From positions 1 through 64,000 of the forward strand of contig JAGCXL010000028.1 in assembly GCA_017961295.1 (NCBI GenBank): a stretch of DNA of 64,000 nucleotides. Reading direction: 5' to 3'. The notes below the pieces were generated by a model, which searched no databases, was not told the DNA's origin, and saw nothing but the letters and a program-made list of their open reading frames with translations. Positions 8,688 to 16,458 of this stretch are shown one piece after another; the stretch's first letter is position 1; each line of letters begins with the position of its first letter. Origin of the DNA: Elusimicrobiaceae bacterium (GTDB lineage Bacteria; Elusimicrobiota; Elusimicrobia; Elusimicrobiales; Elusimicrobiaceae). The translations under genes and the position numbers were made by a program.

Positions 8688-9688
8688 TATTTTTTATCCA
8701 ACATGGCTAAAAATTCAATGAGGTCTTTTTCATCAATAATGCCGACCACTTTGCCGGTTTTATCCAGCACCGGCAAATTGTCCACTTTTGTTTGGTGAAT
8801 CATTTTGGCGGCCTCAATGGCGGGTAATGTGTCTATAATATGGTACGGATTTTTGGTCATTACCTGCGTAATTTTTTTGCTCAAAACCTCGGTACCGGTT
8901 TGTAAAATGCGGCGCAGGTCCCCGTCGGTAAAATAGCCCAAAAGGTGGCCTTTTTTATCTACAATGCTGCAAGCTCCTGCGGCCCCGGTTTGAGTCATTA
9001 CAAAAAGAGCATCTTTAACAGTAGCGGTTTGGGGTACGGTGGGATTGTTTTTGCCTTTGCGCATGACATCTTTGACTTGTTGAGTGAGCAGCTTGCCCAG
9101 AGAACCGCCCGGGTGAAACTGGGCAAAATCGCGTTTTTCAAAATGCTTCATTTTCATTAAACAAATGGCTAATGCATCGCCTACGGCAAGTGTAGCGGTG
9201 GTAGATGCGGTGGGTGCTAAATTGTACGGGCAGGCCTCGCGGTTAATATGCACGGTAATATGAATATCGGACATCAGGGCCAGTTTGCTATGGGCATGGC
9301 CCGTCATGGAAATAATGGTCAGTTTGCGCCGCTCCAAAGAAGGGAGAATTTTATTAATTTCTTCGGTTTGACCGGAAAAAGAAATCGCAATAATAACGTC
9401 GCCGGGCATAATCATGCCCAAATCCCCATGCAACGCTTCAACGGGGTGGACAAAGAAAGACGGCGTGCCCGTGGAGGCCAGCGTGGCGGAAATTTTTCGC
9501 CCGATAATTCCGCTTTTGCCAATGCCTAATACGACGACGCGCCCTTTGCAGTGGGCAATTACATCTACGGCTTTTATAAATTGGTCATCAATGCTTTTGT
9601 GACTTAAGGCCAAGGCTTCGTGTTCAATAGTAAGCACTTGGCGGGCAATACGCTTTACGGCCGAAATATTTAGTTGAAGTTTAGACAT
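8687..9688 (-). CDS. kdsD: D-arabinose-5-phosphate isomerase KdsD/KpsF
   Basis: A 333-residue enzyme that converts ribulose-5-phosphate to arabinose-5-phosphate, the first committed step to Kdo. It has an N-terminal SIS domain (about 35-170, with GIGKSGIIGRKISA and SFSGQTEE), the family motif FHPGGSLGK (about 200), and two C-terminal CBS domains. I chose the ATG at 9688: GAGG lies seven bases upstream of it, while the longer GTG start at 9709 has no site and overlaps the 58-residue ORF. It sits with kdsA and the lpt genes, which fits the pathway. Confidence 0.93.
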   Translation of the reverse strand: MSKLQLNISAVKRIARQVLTIEHEALALSHKSIDDQFIKAVDVIAHCKGRVVVLGIGKSGIIGRKISATLASTGTPSFFVHPVEALHGDLGMIMPGDVIIAISFSGQTEEINKILPSLERRKLTIISMTGHAHSKLALMSDIHITVHINREACPYNLAPTASTTATLAVGDALAICLMKMKHFEKRDFAQFHPGGSLGKLLTQQVKDVMRKGKNNPTVPQTATVKDALFVMTQTGAAGACSIVDKKGHLLGYFTDGDLRRILQTGTEVLSKKITQVMTKNPYHIIDTLPAIEAAKMIHQTKVDNLPVLDKTGKVVGIIDEKDLIEFLAMLDKK

Positions 9689-9696
9689 AGTATCCT

Positions 9697-9873
9697 CTAA
9701 TCGTTCCACGGGGTTGTGCCTTCAAGGGGTGTGCGCGGCTGATAGGGGGCCGGCAAATGCGTGCTTAGTAAGCACAAAGCCCCAACACACAAAGCACTTA
9801 TCACCAGGCAAATTCCTAAGCAGACGCAGTGCCATTTTAGCGAAGGGATCCAGGTGAAAGTGGGTGTTTTCAT
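9697..9873 (-). CDS. 58-residue membrane protein in the Kdo/LPS operon
   Basis: A short ORF with ATG at 9873 and TAG at 9697-9699. Its start codon overlaps the kdsA stop (ATGA), so it is probably translationally coupled, and it ends eight bases before the kdsD ATG. Translation begins MKTPTFTWIPSLKW, then one hydrophobic segment rich in Cys, Leu and Val (about residues 15-37), then a Pro-rich tail ending TPWND. The tight packing argues that it is a real gene. No family recognised. It may be a small membrane partner of LPS synthesis or export. Confidence 0.65.
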   Translation of the reverse strand: MKTPTFTWIPSLKWHCVCLGICLVISALCVGALCLLSTHLPAPYQPRTPLEGTTPWND

Positions 9874-10700
9874 GATTTAAATTTTTTAACTACGCTGTCC
9901 AGCATACAAAGTTCTTTTACCATTTTGGTTGTAAGGGGATAATCCAGCGAGTTCGGCCCGTCGGAAAGGGCGGTGTCGGGGGTGGGGTGTGCTTCAAAAA
10001 ATACACCCGCAATACCCAGGGCTACCGCTGCTTTGGCAAGTACCGGGGCTAGCTGCCGGTTACCGCCGGTGGCGCTACCTAACGCACCCGGTTTTTGTAC
10101 CGAGTGGGTAGCATCAAAAATTACCGGATAGCCAAACTGTTTCATAATTTCCAAGGAGCGCATATCCACGACCAAATCCCCATATCCAAAACTGGAACCG
10201 CGCTCGGTAAGTAAAATTTTATGATTTCCGCGCGATTCAATTTTTTTAATTACCTGTTCCATAGCACCGGGGGATAAGAACTGTCCTTTTTTGACGTTTA
10301 CGGCGCGGCCCGTATCGGCACAGGCCAGGACCAAATCGGTCTGGCGGCACAAAAATGCCGGGATTTGCAGTATATCTGCCACTTGGGCAGCTTCTTCAGC
10401 CTGCCAAGGTTCGTGTACATCTACGACTACGGGAAGCCCGGTTTGAGCTTTGGCTTTGGCTAAAATTTTAAGCCCTTTGGTTAGCCCCGGCCCGCGGTAG
10501 GCCGATACGCTGGTGCGGTTGGCTTTGTCAAAGGAAGCCTTTAATATAAAAGGATGGTGCGTGCGGCGGATGATTTCTTTTAGTTTCTTAGCCGCATTTA
10601 AATAATGTGCTTCACTTTCTATCACACATGTGCCCGCCATAAAACATAGCGGACGGGTATTACCTATTATATAGGAGCCGATTTTAAAGGTTTTTTGCAT
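9870..10700 (-). CDS. kdsA: Kdo-8-phosphate synthase KdsA
   Basis: A 276-residue aldolase that joins phosphoenolpyruvate and arabinose-5-phosphate to give Kdo-8-phosphate. Recognised by GPGL..GLKIL, the PEP-binding KKGQFLSPGAM segment, LTERGSSFGYG, DATHSVQKPG and the C-terminal FFEAHPTPDTALSDG block. The length is that of the family. It is the first gene of the LPS operon. TATGAT ends six bases before its ATG with no Shine-Dalgarno site, so the operon mRNA is probably leaderless. Confidence 0.96.
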   Translation of the reverse strand: MQKTFKIGSYIIGNTRPLCFMAGTCVIESEAHYLNAAKKLKEIIRRTHHPFILKASFDKANRTSVSAYRGPGLTKGLKILAKAKAQTGLPVVVDVHEPWQAEEAAQVADILQIPAFLCRQTDLVLACADTGRAVNVKKGQFLSPGAMEQVIKKIESRGNHKILLTERGSSFGYGDLVVDMRSLEIMKQFGYPVIFDATHSVQKPGALGSATGGNRQLAPVLAKAAVALGIAGVFFEAHPTPDTALSDGPNSLDYPLTTKMVKELCMLDSVVKKFKS

Positions 10701-10782
10701 ACCTACATCATACCAAATTTACCTTATAAATAGAAAAAATCCGGTTTATTTGCTATACTATTAGAAACTAAAGGAGGAAATT

Positions 10783-11199
10783 ATGAAAGGTTTTACGTTG
10801 ATTGAGTTGTTGGTAGTTGTGATTATCGTAGGAGTTTTGGCCGGGATTGCGTTGCCGCAGTATGAAAAGGCCATAGAAAAAAGCCGTTCGGCAGAAGCGA
10901 TTATGACCGGCAAAGCAATTGTGGAAGCCCAAAACCGTTCTTTGACGGCTTTCCCGAGTGATTCCGTTGCCGAAAAAAGTGCCTTGGATATTAAATTGAC
11001 GGGCGGTTCGTGGAGTGATAACGTTTTTAGTACGGATAGATTTTCTTATGAGCTCCAAAGCGGCGGTGTGGAAATAACCCGTGTAGGGGGTAAATATACC
11101 TTGTTTATGGGGAATCAATCCGCTGCAGGTGGCAACTGGTGTAAAGGAAGTATTTGTGCCGCGATGGAAGGTGTCGGGTTTGAAAACAAAGGAGAATAA
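10783..11199 (+). CDS. Type IV pilin-like protein
   Basis: A 138-residue prepilin. It begins MKG then [10 protein letters not shown] with Glu at +5, followed by a hydrophobic helix ending ALPQYEKA. Prepilin peptidase should cut after Gly3. The C-terminal head has two Cys (GNWCKGSICAA) five residues apart that could form a small disulfide loop. It has a very strong ribosome binding site, AAAGGAGG, and TATACT about 24 bases upstream of the ATG. It is a single-gene unit ending in a strong terminator. Which of the five pilin-like genes here is the major subunit cannot be told from sequence. Confidence 0.9.
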   Translation: MKGFTLIELLVVVIIVGVLAGIALPQYEKAIEKSRSAEAIMTGKAIVEAQNRSLTAFPSDSVAEKSALDIKLTGGSWSDNVFSTDRFSYELQSGGVEITRVGGKYTLFMGNQSAAGGNWCKGSICAAMEGVGFENKGE

Positions 11200-11218
11200 A
11201 TAGCTTTAAGGTGGAGTA

Positions 11219-11256
11219 TAAGCGGCTAAACCACACAGGTTTAGCCGCTTATTTTT
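11219..11256 (+). terminator. Intrinsic terminator
   Basis: A 14-bp perfect stem (11219-11232/11238-11251) followed by TTTTT, just after the pilin gene. Confidence 0.9.
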
Positions 11257-11445
11257 GCACCAATTTACGACGATAAAAAGAAAAATTAATTCAATATTTA
11301 CGTCCACATGGGTAAACAAAGGCAAATAGGATAGCACTTTAAAAAGGAACGTGTCAAGTAGATTTTTAAAAAAAACTTGCGCGACGGTTGCCAAATGAGT
11401 TTTAATAAAAATGTAGGGAGTATAAAACTAAACAGGAGGAGTATC

Positions 11446-12711
11446 ATGAAGAAACTATTAGGCGTGCTGTTGGCCATTGCGATGTCTTGGCCAGTTAACG
11501 CAACTGTACTCAAAAATGTGGAAGTAGTTGGCGAAATTCAAACCATCGCCTCTGATGTAAGTCATAATAAAGCGGCGGCCCCGGTGATGCCTGGGGACAC
11601 CAACTACCGTTACAACAACGGGGTTTCCAACCGTGTGATGGCGGGTCTTTCTGCTGATTTAGTGGAAGATGTAACCGCTAACTTAATGTTCCAATATGCC
11701 GATGTATGGGGTGAAAACGCTAACAATACCGGTAAAACCGTTCAAAACTATTGGGACCAAGTAAGATTGGTAAATGCCAATGTCGTTTTGCATAACTTAT
11801 TGTGTGCGTTCGATTTGACCGTCGGCCGCCAATTCTACGGTGATGAAGACAGCGCCGTAATGTACATTGGCCCGAACCACTACAACGCGGAAGCTGCGGG
11901 GTACGTCAACTCCATTGATGCTGCCAAATTGGTCTATGCGGATGATGTAAAATCGTTCACCATGATTGCTGGTACGATTATTGATGCCAACGCGCCGCGT
12001 TACGATGGTGTGCCTGCTGATTTAAAATACAACCTGTTTGGTGCGGATTTCAAATTGCACCTTACTGACGGCTTTTTTGCCCAAGTATATGGTTATGATA
12101 CGACTGTCAAAGGTGCAGCTGCTCCTATCCCGGCTGGGCTTGATGAAGCTGACAAACACTTTGGTATCTATGGTGCCAAAGCAGGTATGAACGGTGAAGC
12201 TGTTCGTGCCAGCGCCGAATATGCCCGCAACTTTGGCGGACATCGCTTGATTAAAGAACACAAAGATACCGGCTACATGGTAAAAGCTGATTTAGCCGCC
12301 GATATCAATGCTCTTACGGCCCGCGGTACCTTCTTGTATGCCAAGCAAGGTTTCCAAGCTTTTGGTAACTACACGCCCGGCTTACTCGTTGGCCACTTGT
12401 TAGGTGGTAACGGTATTTGGGGTTACAGCAACGAAGGCGTCCGCTTGTTCAACCTCGGCTTTGATATGAAAGCCGCTGAAAAGTGGGTATTTGCCTTGGA
12501 CGGTTACCTGTTCCAAGCCCGCACCGGTCATGCTACCTCTTACGAAGCTGACTTAACCGCTAAATACAATCACAACGAATATGTGCAATTGTTTGCGGGT
12601 GTAGGTTATATTAGATATGCCAAGACCGAAAACTACACTGGCTTTGACCGTCTCAATATGGACAGCAAAGACGATGTTAAAGGTCAACTTGGTATGTTAA
12701 TTAAATTCTAA
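11446..12711 (+). CDS. Outer-membrane beta-barrel protein (porin-like)
   Basis: A 421-residue protein with a Sec signal peptide (MKKLLGVLLAIAM..VNA). The mature part alternates polar and aromatic residues in repeated strands with GLSADLVEDV-type and YGYDTTVKG-type segments and ends in GQLGMLIKF. A terminal Phe preceded by alternating residues is the BAM recognition signature of outer-membrane barrels. It is probably a porin or alginate-export-like channel. The ATG at 11446 is chosen because AGGAGGA lies just upstream; the upstream in-frame Met at 11377 lacks one. It is monocistronic, with strong signals that suggest high expression. Confidence 0.85.
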   Translation: MKKLLGVLLAIAMSWPVNATVLKNVEVVGEIQTIASDVSHNKAAAPVMPGDTNYRYNNGVSNRVMAGLSADLVEDVTANLMFQYADVWGENANNTGKTVQNYWDQVRLVNANVVLHNLLCAFDLTVGRQFYGDEDSAVMYIGPNHYNAEAAGYVNSIDAAKLVYADDVKSFTMIAGTIIDANAPRYDGVPADLKYNLFGADFKLHLTDGFFAQVYGYDTTVKGAAAPIPAGLDEADKHFGIYGAKAGMNGEAVRASAEYARNFGGHRLIKEHKDTGYMVKADLAADINALTARGTFLYAKQGFQAFGNYTPGLLVGHLLGGNGIWGYSNEGVRLFNLGFDMKAAEKWVFALDGYLFQARTGHATSYEADLTAKYNHNEYVQLFAGVGYIRYAKTENYTGFDRLNMDSKDDVKGQLGMLIKF

Positions 12712-12729
12712 TTCCACATTAGAACAAAT

Positions 12730-12760
12730 ACTCCCCCGCTCGCAAGAGCGGGGGAGTTTT
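12730..12760 (+). terminator. Intrinsic terminator
   Basis: A 12-bp stem (12730-12741/12746-12757) with GCAA loop and a short T run after the barrel-protein gene. Confidence 0.88.
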
Positions 12761-12912
12761 CTTTGTAAAATGCTTTATTTCGTTGTTGCTCAAAGGCTCG
12801 AATACTTCCGCCGAGCGGCTGCGCACAGTATACTTCGCCTTTTTGCGCCTAGAACTAAAGCATTTTTCTTTGACAACTCATTTCTTTGCAAAATGATTTA
12901 GTTCGTTGTTGC
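12761..12912. repeat. 29-bp direct repeats around a small inverted-repeat element
   Basis: The 29-base segments 12761-12789 and 12884-12912 match at 26 positions. Inside, AAAATGCTTTA (12767-12777) and TAAAGCATTTT (12856-12866) form an 11-bp perfect inverted repeat that bounds a GC-rich core of about 80 bases. No ORF is credible here. It looks like a small non-autonomous element or degenerate repeat; the 12712-13084 gap holds only this and the two palindromes that follow. Confidence 0.5.
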
Positions 12913-12946
12913 GGGGTCGTCCCTTAGCTTTAAAGAGCACAAGGAG

Positions 12947-13048
12947 GAGATCCCCGATAGAAGCCTTCGGGGATGACGTTTATAATAAATCTTGGGGACG
13001 ACGATTTTTATAATAGCAAGATCCTGAGCAACGACGACTCAGGATGAC
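12947..13048. repeat. Two copies of a dispersed palindromic repeat
   Basis: Copy one is 12947-12977 (stem ATCCCCGA with TCGGGGAT) and copy two is 13019-13048 (stem ATCCTGAG with CTCAGGAT). Each has the form AGAT..stem..loop..stem..ATGAC. Three more copies occur at 15035, 15821 and 55713 with different but self-complementary stems. Confidence 0.7.
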
Positions 13049-13084
13049 AACAGAGTAGCACTCGTGTTTTATAAAACAACTGTC

Positions 13085-14467
13085 CTAGAAATATAAGTCG
13101 CGTTTGCCGGCTTTAATTTTGGCCAGGTTCTCGTCTATCATTTTTTTAATCGGAGTGCCCTGGGCAAACGCTTCTTTGGCGGTGGACTCAATCAGCGCGT
13201 AGCCCTTGGCTTTTAAGGGGGCGGGGGCAAAGTCTTCCAAATATTCGGCAAAGGTAAACATGGCGTTAGGCAAACAATGGGTTTTAATAAGCCCCGGTTT
13301 GGCCATATCCATAAAGTCTTTTCCCACGCGGCCCAAGCGGTAACACCCGGTGCAGAACGACGGCATATGCTTGGCATCTACGATGGCGTCAATTACTTGG
13401 GCTAGCGTGCGGTCGTCGGTTAAAGTAAACTGGCTGCCGTTTTGTTTATCATAGGAATATCCACCGGGGTTTACGCGGCTGGCCGCAGAAATTTGCGATA
13501 CGCCTAACTCCAAGCAGGCATTACGCATGGCCGGGCTTTCGCGCGTACTTAAAATAATCCCCGTATAGGGAACCGCTAAGCGTAGTACGGCTACGCATTG
13601 TTTAAATTCATCATCGGTAAGTTCTTCGTTGGGGTGCTTGCTAAAGTCGCTCCCTTCGGCGGGCTCAATGCGCGGGATAGAAATGGTATGCGGGCCTACG
13701 CCGTAAGTTGAATCCAAGTACCACGAGTGCATGAGCGTGGCTAAAATTTCGTACTTATGGTCGTAAAGCCCTAAAAGCGGGCCGATACCTACGTCGTTAA
13801 TGCCGGCCTGCAAAGCGCGGTCCATGGCGTCTAGGCGGAACTGGTAATCTTTTTTGGCGCCGGCTAAATGCAATTTTTCATACGTTTCTTTGTGGTACGT
13901 TTCCTGGAAAAGCTGATACGTGCCGATATTGCATTTTTTAAGTTCTTCAAATTCGGGCTTGGTGAGCGGGGCGATATTTACGTTCACACGGCGGATGTTT
14001 TGTCCGTTCCAGCGGGTTTCGTAAATGGCGGCAACACTGTCATACACGTATTGAAGCCCGCCGCCGGGGTAAGCCTCGCCGGCTACCATTAAAATACGTT
14101 TGTGGCCTTGTTGCAAAAGGGCGGTTACTTCTTGGTGGATTTCATCGCGTGTGCTGGCGTGGCGTTTGAGCGCGGTGTTGGATTTGCGAAACGCACAGTA
14201 CACGCACTCATTAGTGCAAATGTTGGAAATGTAAAGAGGGGCAAACAGCACAATGCGGTTGCCGTAAATGGCTTCTTTAACATATTTGGCGGTGTCAAAA
14301 AGTTGGTCCAGTAAACGGCGGTCTTTTAAACTAAGTAAAACGGCGGCTTCTTCTAAAGAAATTCCTTTTAATTCTTTGGCTTTAGCCAAAATGCGGGCTA
14401 CGTCCGCGTCAGTATAAGAGTTTCCTTTTTCCAGGGCTTTGTATAGTTTTTCATCTTGAATCATCAT
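13085..14467 (-). CDS. hydG: [FeFe]-hydrogenase maturase HydG
   Basis: A 460-residue radical-SAM tyrosine lyase that makes the CO and cyanide ligands of the hydrogenase H-cluster. The radical-SAM cluster motif is C84-x3-C88-x2-C91. The C-terminal auxiliary cluster motif CTGC followed by 22 residues and Cys (CX2CX22C) is present and separates HydG from ThiH. The length fits HydG. It stands alone, divergent from smpB, and converges toward the repeat region at 12761-13048. The partner maturase HydF is at 32710; HydE and the hydrogenase are not in the window. Two adjacent ATG codons (14467, 14464) are possible starts. Confidence 0.95.
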   Translation of the reverse strand: MMIQDEKLYKALEKGNSYTDADVARILAKAKELKGISLEEAAVLLSLKDRRLLDQLFDTAKYVKEAIYGNRIVLFAPLYISNICTNECVYCAFRKSNTALKRHASTRDEIHQEVTALLQQGHKRILMVAGEAYPGGGLQYVYDSVAAIYETRWNGQNIRRVNVNIAPLTKPEFEELKKCNIGTYQLFQETYHKETYEKLHLAGAKKDYQFRLDAMDRALQAGINDVGIGPLLGLYDHKYEILATLMHSWYLDSTYGVGPHTISIPRIEPAEGSDFSKHPNEELTDDEFKQCVAVLRLAVPYTGIILSTRESPAMRNACLELGVSQISAASRVNPGGYSYDKQNGSQFTLTDDRTLAQVIDAIVDAKHMPSFCTGCYRLGRVGKDFMDMAKPGLIKTHCLPNAMFTFAEYLEDFAPAPLKAKGYALIESTAKEAFAQGTPIKKMIDENLAKIKAGKRDLYF

Positions 14468-14525
14468 ATGCCTATATATTACTACTTTTAAAGGGGAGCT
14501 TGTAGCATTTTGCTATAATATAGCT

Positions 14526-14996
14526 ATGCCGAAGAAGGAAAGTATTTTAATTGTGTGTACCAACCGCAAAGCCTACCACGACTATTTTGTGGAGGACACT
14601 TACCAGGCTGGGCTGGAACTTTTGGGGGCGGAAGTAAAATCAATCCGCCAAAAGGAACTAAGCCTGGAGGGGAGCTTTGTGCGTGTGGAAAACGGGCAAG
14701 CTCACGTATATCAAATGCACGTAAAACCTTATAAATTTAATTCGGCTATGGACCTGGATCCTACGCGCCCGCGCCGGCTGCTGCTTACTAAAAAGGAACT
14801 ACGCAAGCTGGAATCTAAAGCTGAAATAAAGGGCTATGCTTTGGTACCCCTGGAAGTATATTTTAAAAACGGGTGGGCCAAATTAAAATTGGCCTTGGCT
14901 AAAGGGAAGCACACCTATGATAAGCGCGACTCTTTAAAGAAGAAAGACCTGAGCCGCGAAATGGAAAAGCAGTTCAAAAACTCCATTAAGTTCTAA
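14526..14996 (+). CDS. smpB: SsrA-binding protein SmpB
   Basis: A 156-residue partner of tmRNA in ribosome rescue. The family pattern is complete: an N-terminal block with AYHDYFVEDTYQAGLEL, GAEVKSIR, the L-x-GSFVR segment, then LLLTKKEL and a basic C-terminal tail with KKKDLSREM. TATAAT (14514-14519) ends six bases before the ATG and there is no Shine-Dalgarno site, which suggests a leaderless mRNA. Monocistronic. Confidence 0.96.
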   Translation: MPKKESILIVCTNRKAYHDYFVEDTYQAGLELLGAEVKSIRQKELSLEGSFVRVENGQAHVYQMHVKPYKFNSAMDLDPTRPRRLLLTKKELRKLESKAEIKGYALVPLEVYFKNGWAKLKLALAKGKHTYDKRDSLKKKDLSREMEKQFKNSIKF

Positions 14997-15034
14997 TTCC
15001 TAGTACATAATAAAGGTTGGCATATATTAAGAGT

Positions 15035-15062
15035 GTCATCCCAAACTTGATTTGGGATCTCC
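15035..15062. repeat. Copy of the dispersed palindromic repeat
   Basis: GTCATCCCAAA..TTTGGGATCTC, the reverse orientation of the elements at 12947 and 13019, with its own compensated stem CCCAAA/TTTGGG. Confidence 0.7.
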
Positions 15063-15206
15063 ACCTCCCTATTTTACCTGGGTCTTGACAAAAATACAAA
15101 AATTCTTATCTTGCGTTTTGCGTGTATTTTACGACGGGAACCGCAAAAAAATCCCGGTAAAAAAATCCTGTCAACAGGCCCCCCAAAAAAAATTTTAAAA
15201 AAAGAC

Positions 15207-15234
15207 TTGCATTTTTCATAAAATATGTTACACT
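15207..15234 (+). promoter_or_regulatory. Promoter of pilin gene 15294
   Basis: TTGCAT (15207-15212), a 16-base spacer and TACACT (15229-15234), preceded by A/T tracts that could act as an UP element. A second candidate, TTGACA-N17-TATCTT, lies at 15084-15112. The leader before the ATG is about 50 bases. Confidence 0.55.
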
Positions 15235-15293
15235 ATATGTGTAGGGGGCGTAAGCCTTCTATAAAACTTGTAGGATAAAAAGGAGATAAACTT

Positions 15294-15758
15294 ATGAATA
15301 AAGGTTTCACCTTAATTGAGTTACTCGTAGTAGTACTCATCATTGGTATCTTGGCCGCAGTAGCCTTGCCCCAATATACCAAAGCTGTAGAAAAAGCTCG
15401 CGCTGCCGAAGCTGTGTCCTTGTTAGGGGACATTATGACCGGTCAACGCATTTTTGCCTTGGGCAATAACGGGGCATTTACCGCTGACTTGAGACAGTTG
15501 GACATTGATATGCCCGGCTTGCAAAACGACGGTACTGCCGAAACCAACAACTTCACCTTCCAAACTTACACGACTGGAAGAGCGATTGCCACCAGAAAAG
15601 GTACTCACGTCTACACCTTGACCTATGACTTGGATGGTGACGGGAACATTACCCGCTACTGCAACGGCGATCTGTGCAGCGCCATTGCTAACACCGCTGA
15701 ATGGGCTTCTGGAGACGCTCCGGCTCAATCTGGTGGTTCCCAACAACAAGGGAGCTAA
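15294..15758 (+). CDS. Type IV pilin-like protein
   Basis: A 154-residue prepilin starting [20 protein letters not shown], with Glu5 and the helix ending ALPQYTKAVEKARAAEA. The head has a short Cys pair (RYCNGDLCSA) near the C-terminus, a position where many pilins carry a disulfide loop, and a Gln/Gly/Ser tail. AAAGGAG lies upstream of the ATG. Its N-terminus is almost identical to that of the minus-strand pilin at 51661, so the two are recent paralogs or under gene conversion. Monocistronic, with its own terminator. Confidence 0.92.
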   Translation: MNKGFTLIELLVVVLIIGILAAVALPQYTKAVEKARAAEAVSLLGDIMTGQRIFALGNNGAFTADLRQLDIDMPGLQNDGTAETNNFTFQTYTTGRAIATRKGTHVYTLTYDLDGDGNITRYCNGDLCSAIANTAEWASGDAPAQSGGSQQQGS

Positions 15759-15777
15759 GTTAGTTTGAAGTTTACAT

Positions 15778-15807
15778 ACCCCCGGGCAACCGGGGGTTAT
15801 TTTTTTA
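15778..15807 (+). terminator. Intrinsic terminator
   Basis: Stem ACCCCCGG/CCGGGGGT (15778-15785/15790-15797), GCAA loop, then a T-rich run. Confidence 0.85.
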
Positions 15808-15820
15808 TATGTTGGCAGCG

Positions 15821-15851
15821 GAGATGCTGAGCAAAAACATCTCAGCATGAC
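15821..15851. repeat. Copy of the dispersed palindromic repeat
   Basis: GAGATGCTGAG..CTCAGCATGAC; stem ATGCTGAG (15824-15831) with CTCAGCAT (15841-15848). Located between the pilin terminator and the rimP promoter. Confidence 0.7.
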
Positions 15852-15880
15852 AGCATCCAATTATAACCGCTTTTCCTTTT

Positions 15881-15909
15881 TTGACAAATGAGCCCTAAAC
15901 TGCTACAAT
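15881..15909 (+). promoter_or_regulatory. Promoter of the rimP-nusA-infB operon
   Basis: TTGACA (15881-15886), a spacer of 17 and TACAAT (15904-15909). One of the best sigma-70-type promoters in the window; the transcript would start near 15916. Confidence 0.8.
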
Positions 15910-15924
15910 ATATATGTTCTTGGT

Positions 15925-15958
15925 AAAGAGCGACTTGGTAGTTCACAAGTCGCTCTTT
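15925..15958 (+). promoter_or_regulatory. Leader hairpin upstream of rimP
   Basis: A 13-bp perfect stem (15925-15937/15946-15958, AAAGAGCGACTTG and its complement) with an eight-base loop lies right at the 5' end of the operon transcript and ends about 18 bases before the rimP ATG. It may be a control site for NusA or RNA-stability feedback, by analogy with the rimP leader of enterobacteria. It has only a short T run, so a terminator role is uncertain. Confidence 0.55.
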
Positions 15959-15976
15959 GTACCAATAGGAGGGCGT

Positions 15977-16435
15977 ATGAAAGATCCTAAACTGATTGAG
16001 CAAACCGTAGCCCGGGCCTTAGCCGCGCAAAACGTAGAACTGGTGGACTTAGTGATTCAACACCAGGGGCGCAAGGCTGTGTTGCAGTTTTTTGTAGATA
16101 AAGTCGGCGGAGTAACCTTAGATGATTGCGGCGAACTGACTGACAAAATAGACTCTATTTTGGAAATGGAAAACTTAATAGACGGTGCATACGTGTTGGA
16201 GGTTTCTTCCCCCGGTGTGCAACGCGTGCTTAAAAAGCCGGAACATTTTAAACGTTTTACCGGCGAGCGCGTTAAAATCGTTTTGAAGGTGACCCTCAAC
16301 GGGCGCGGTAGTTTTACCGGCGTGATTGCCTCCGCGGACGATAACGCCTTTGTATTAGACGACGGAACTAACCAATTCCGCTTTGAGTACAACAACATTA
16401 AAAAAGCCAACTTGGACCCTGTCCTTGAATTTTAA
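15977..16435 (+). CDS. rimP: Ribosome maturation factor RimP
   Basis: A 152-residue factor for 30S subunit maturation. The N-terminal domain carries the conserved VELVDL..GRKAVLQFFVDK and LDDC..T, then LEVSSPGVQRVLKKPEHF, then an Sm-like C-terminal domain. The ATG at 15977 has AGGAGGG upstream; a longer frame from 15914 would begin inside the leader hairpin and is rejected. It is first in the operon with nusA and infB, the usual bacterial arrangement. Confidence 0.95.
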   Translation: MKDPKLIEQTVARALAAQNVELVDLVIQHQGRKAVLQFFVDKVGGVTLDDCGELTDKIDSILEMENLIDGAYVLEVSSPGVQRVLKKPEHFKRFTGERVKIVLKVTLNGRGSFTGVIASADDNAFVLDDGTNQFRFEYNNIKKANLDPVLEF

Positions 16436-16458
16436 CTTTATAAAGGAGATTATACCCC

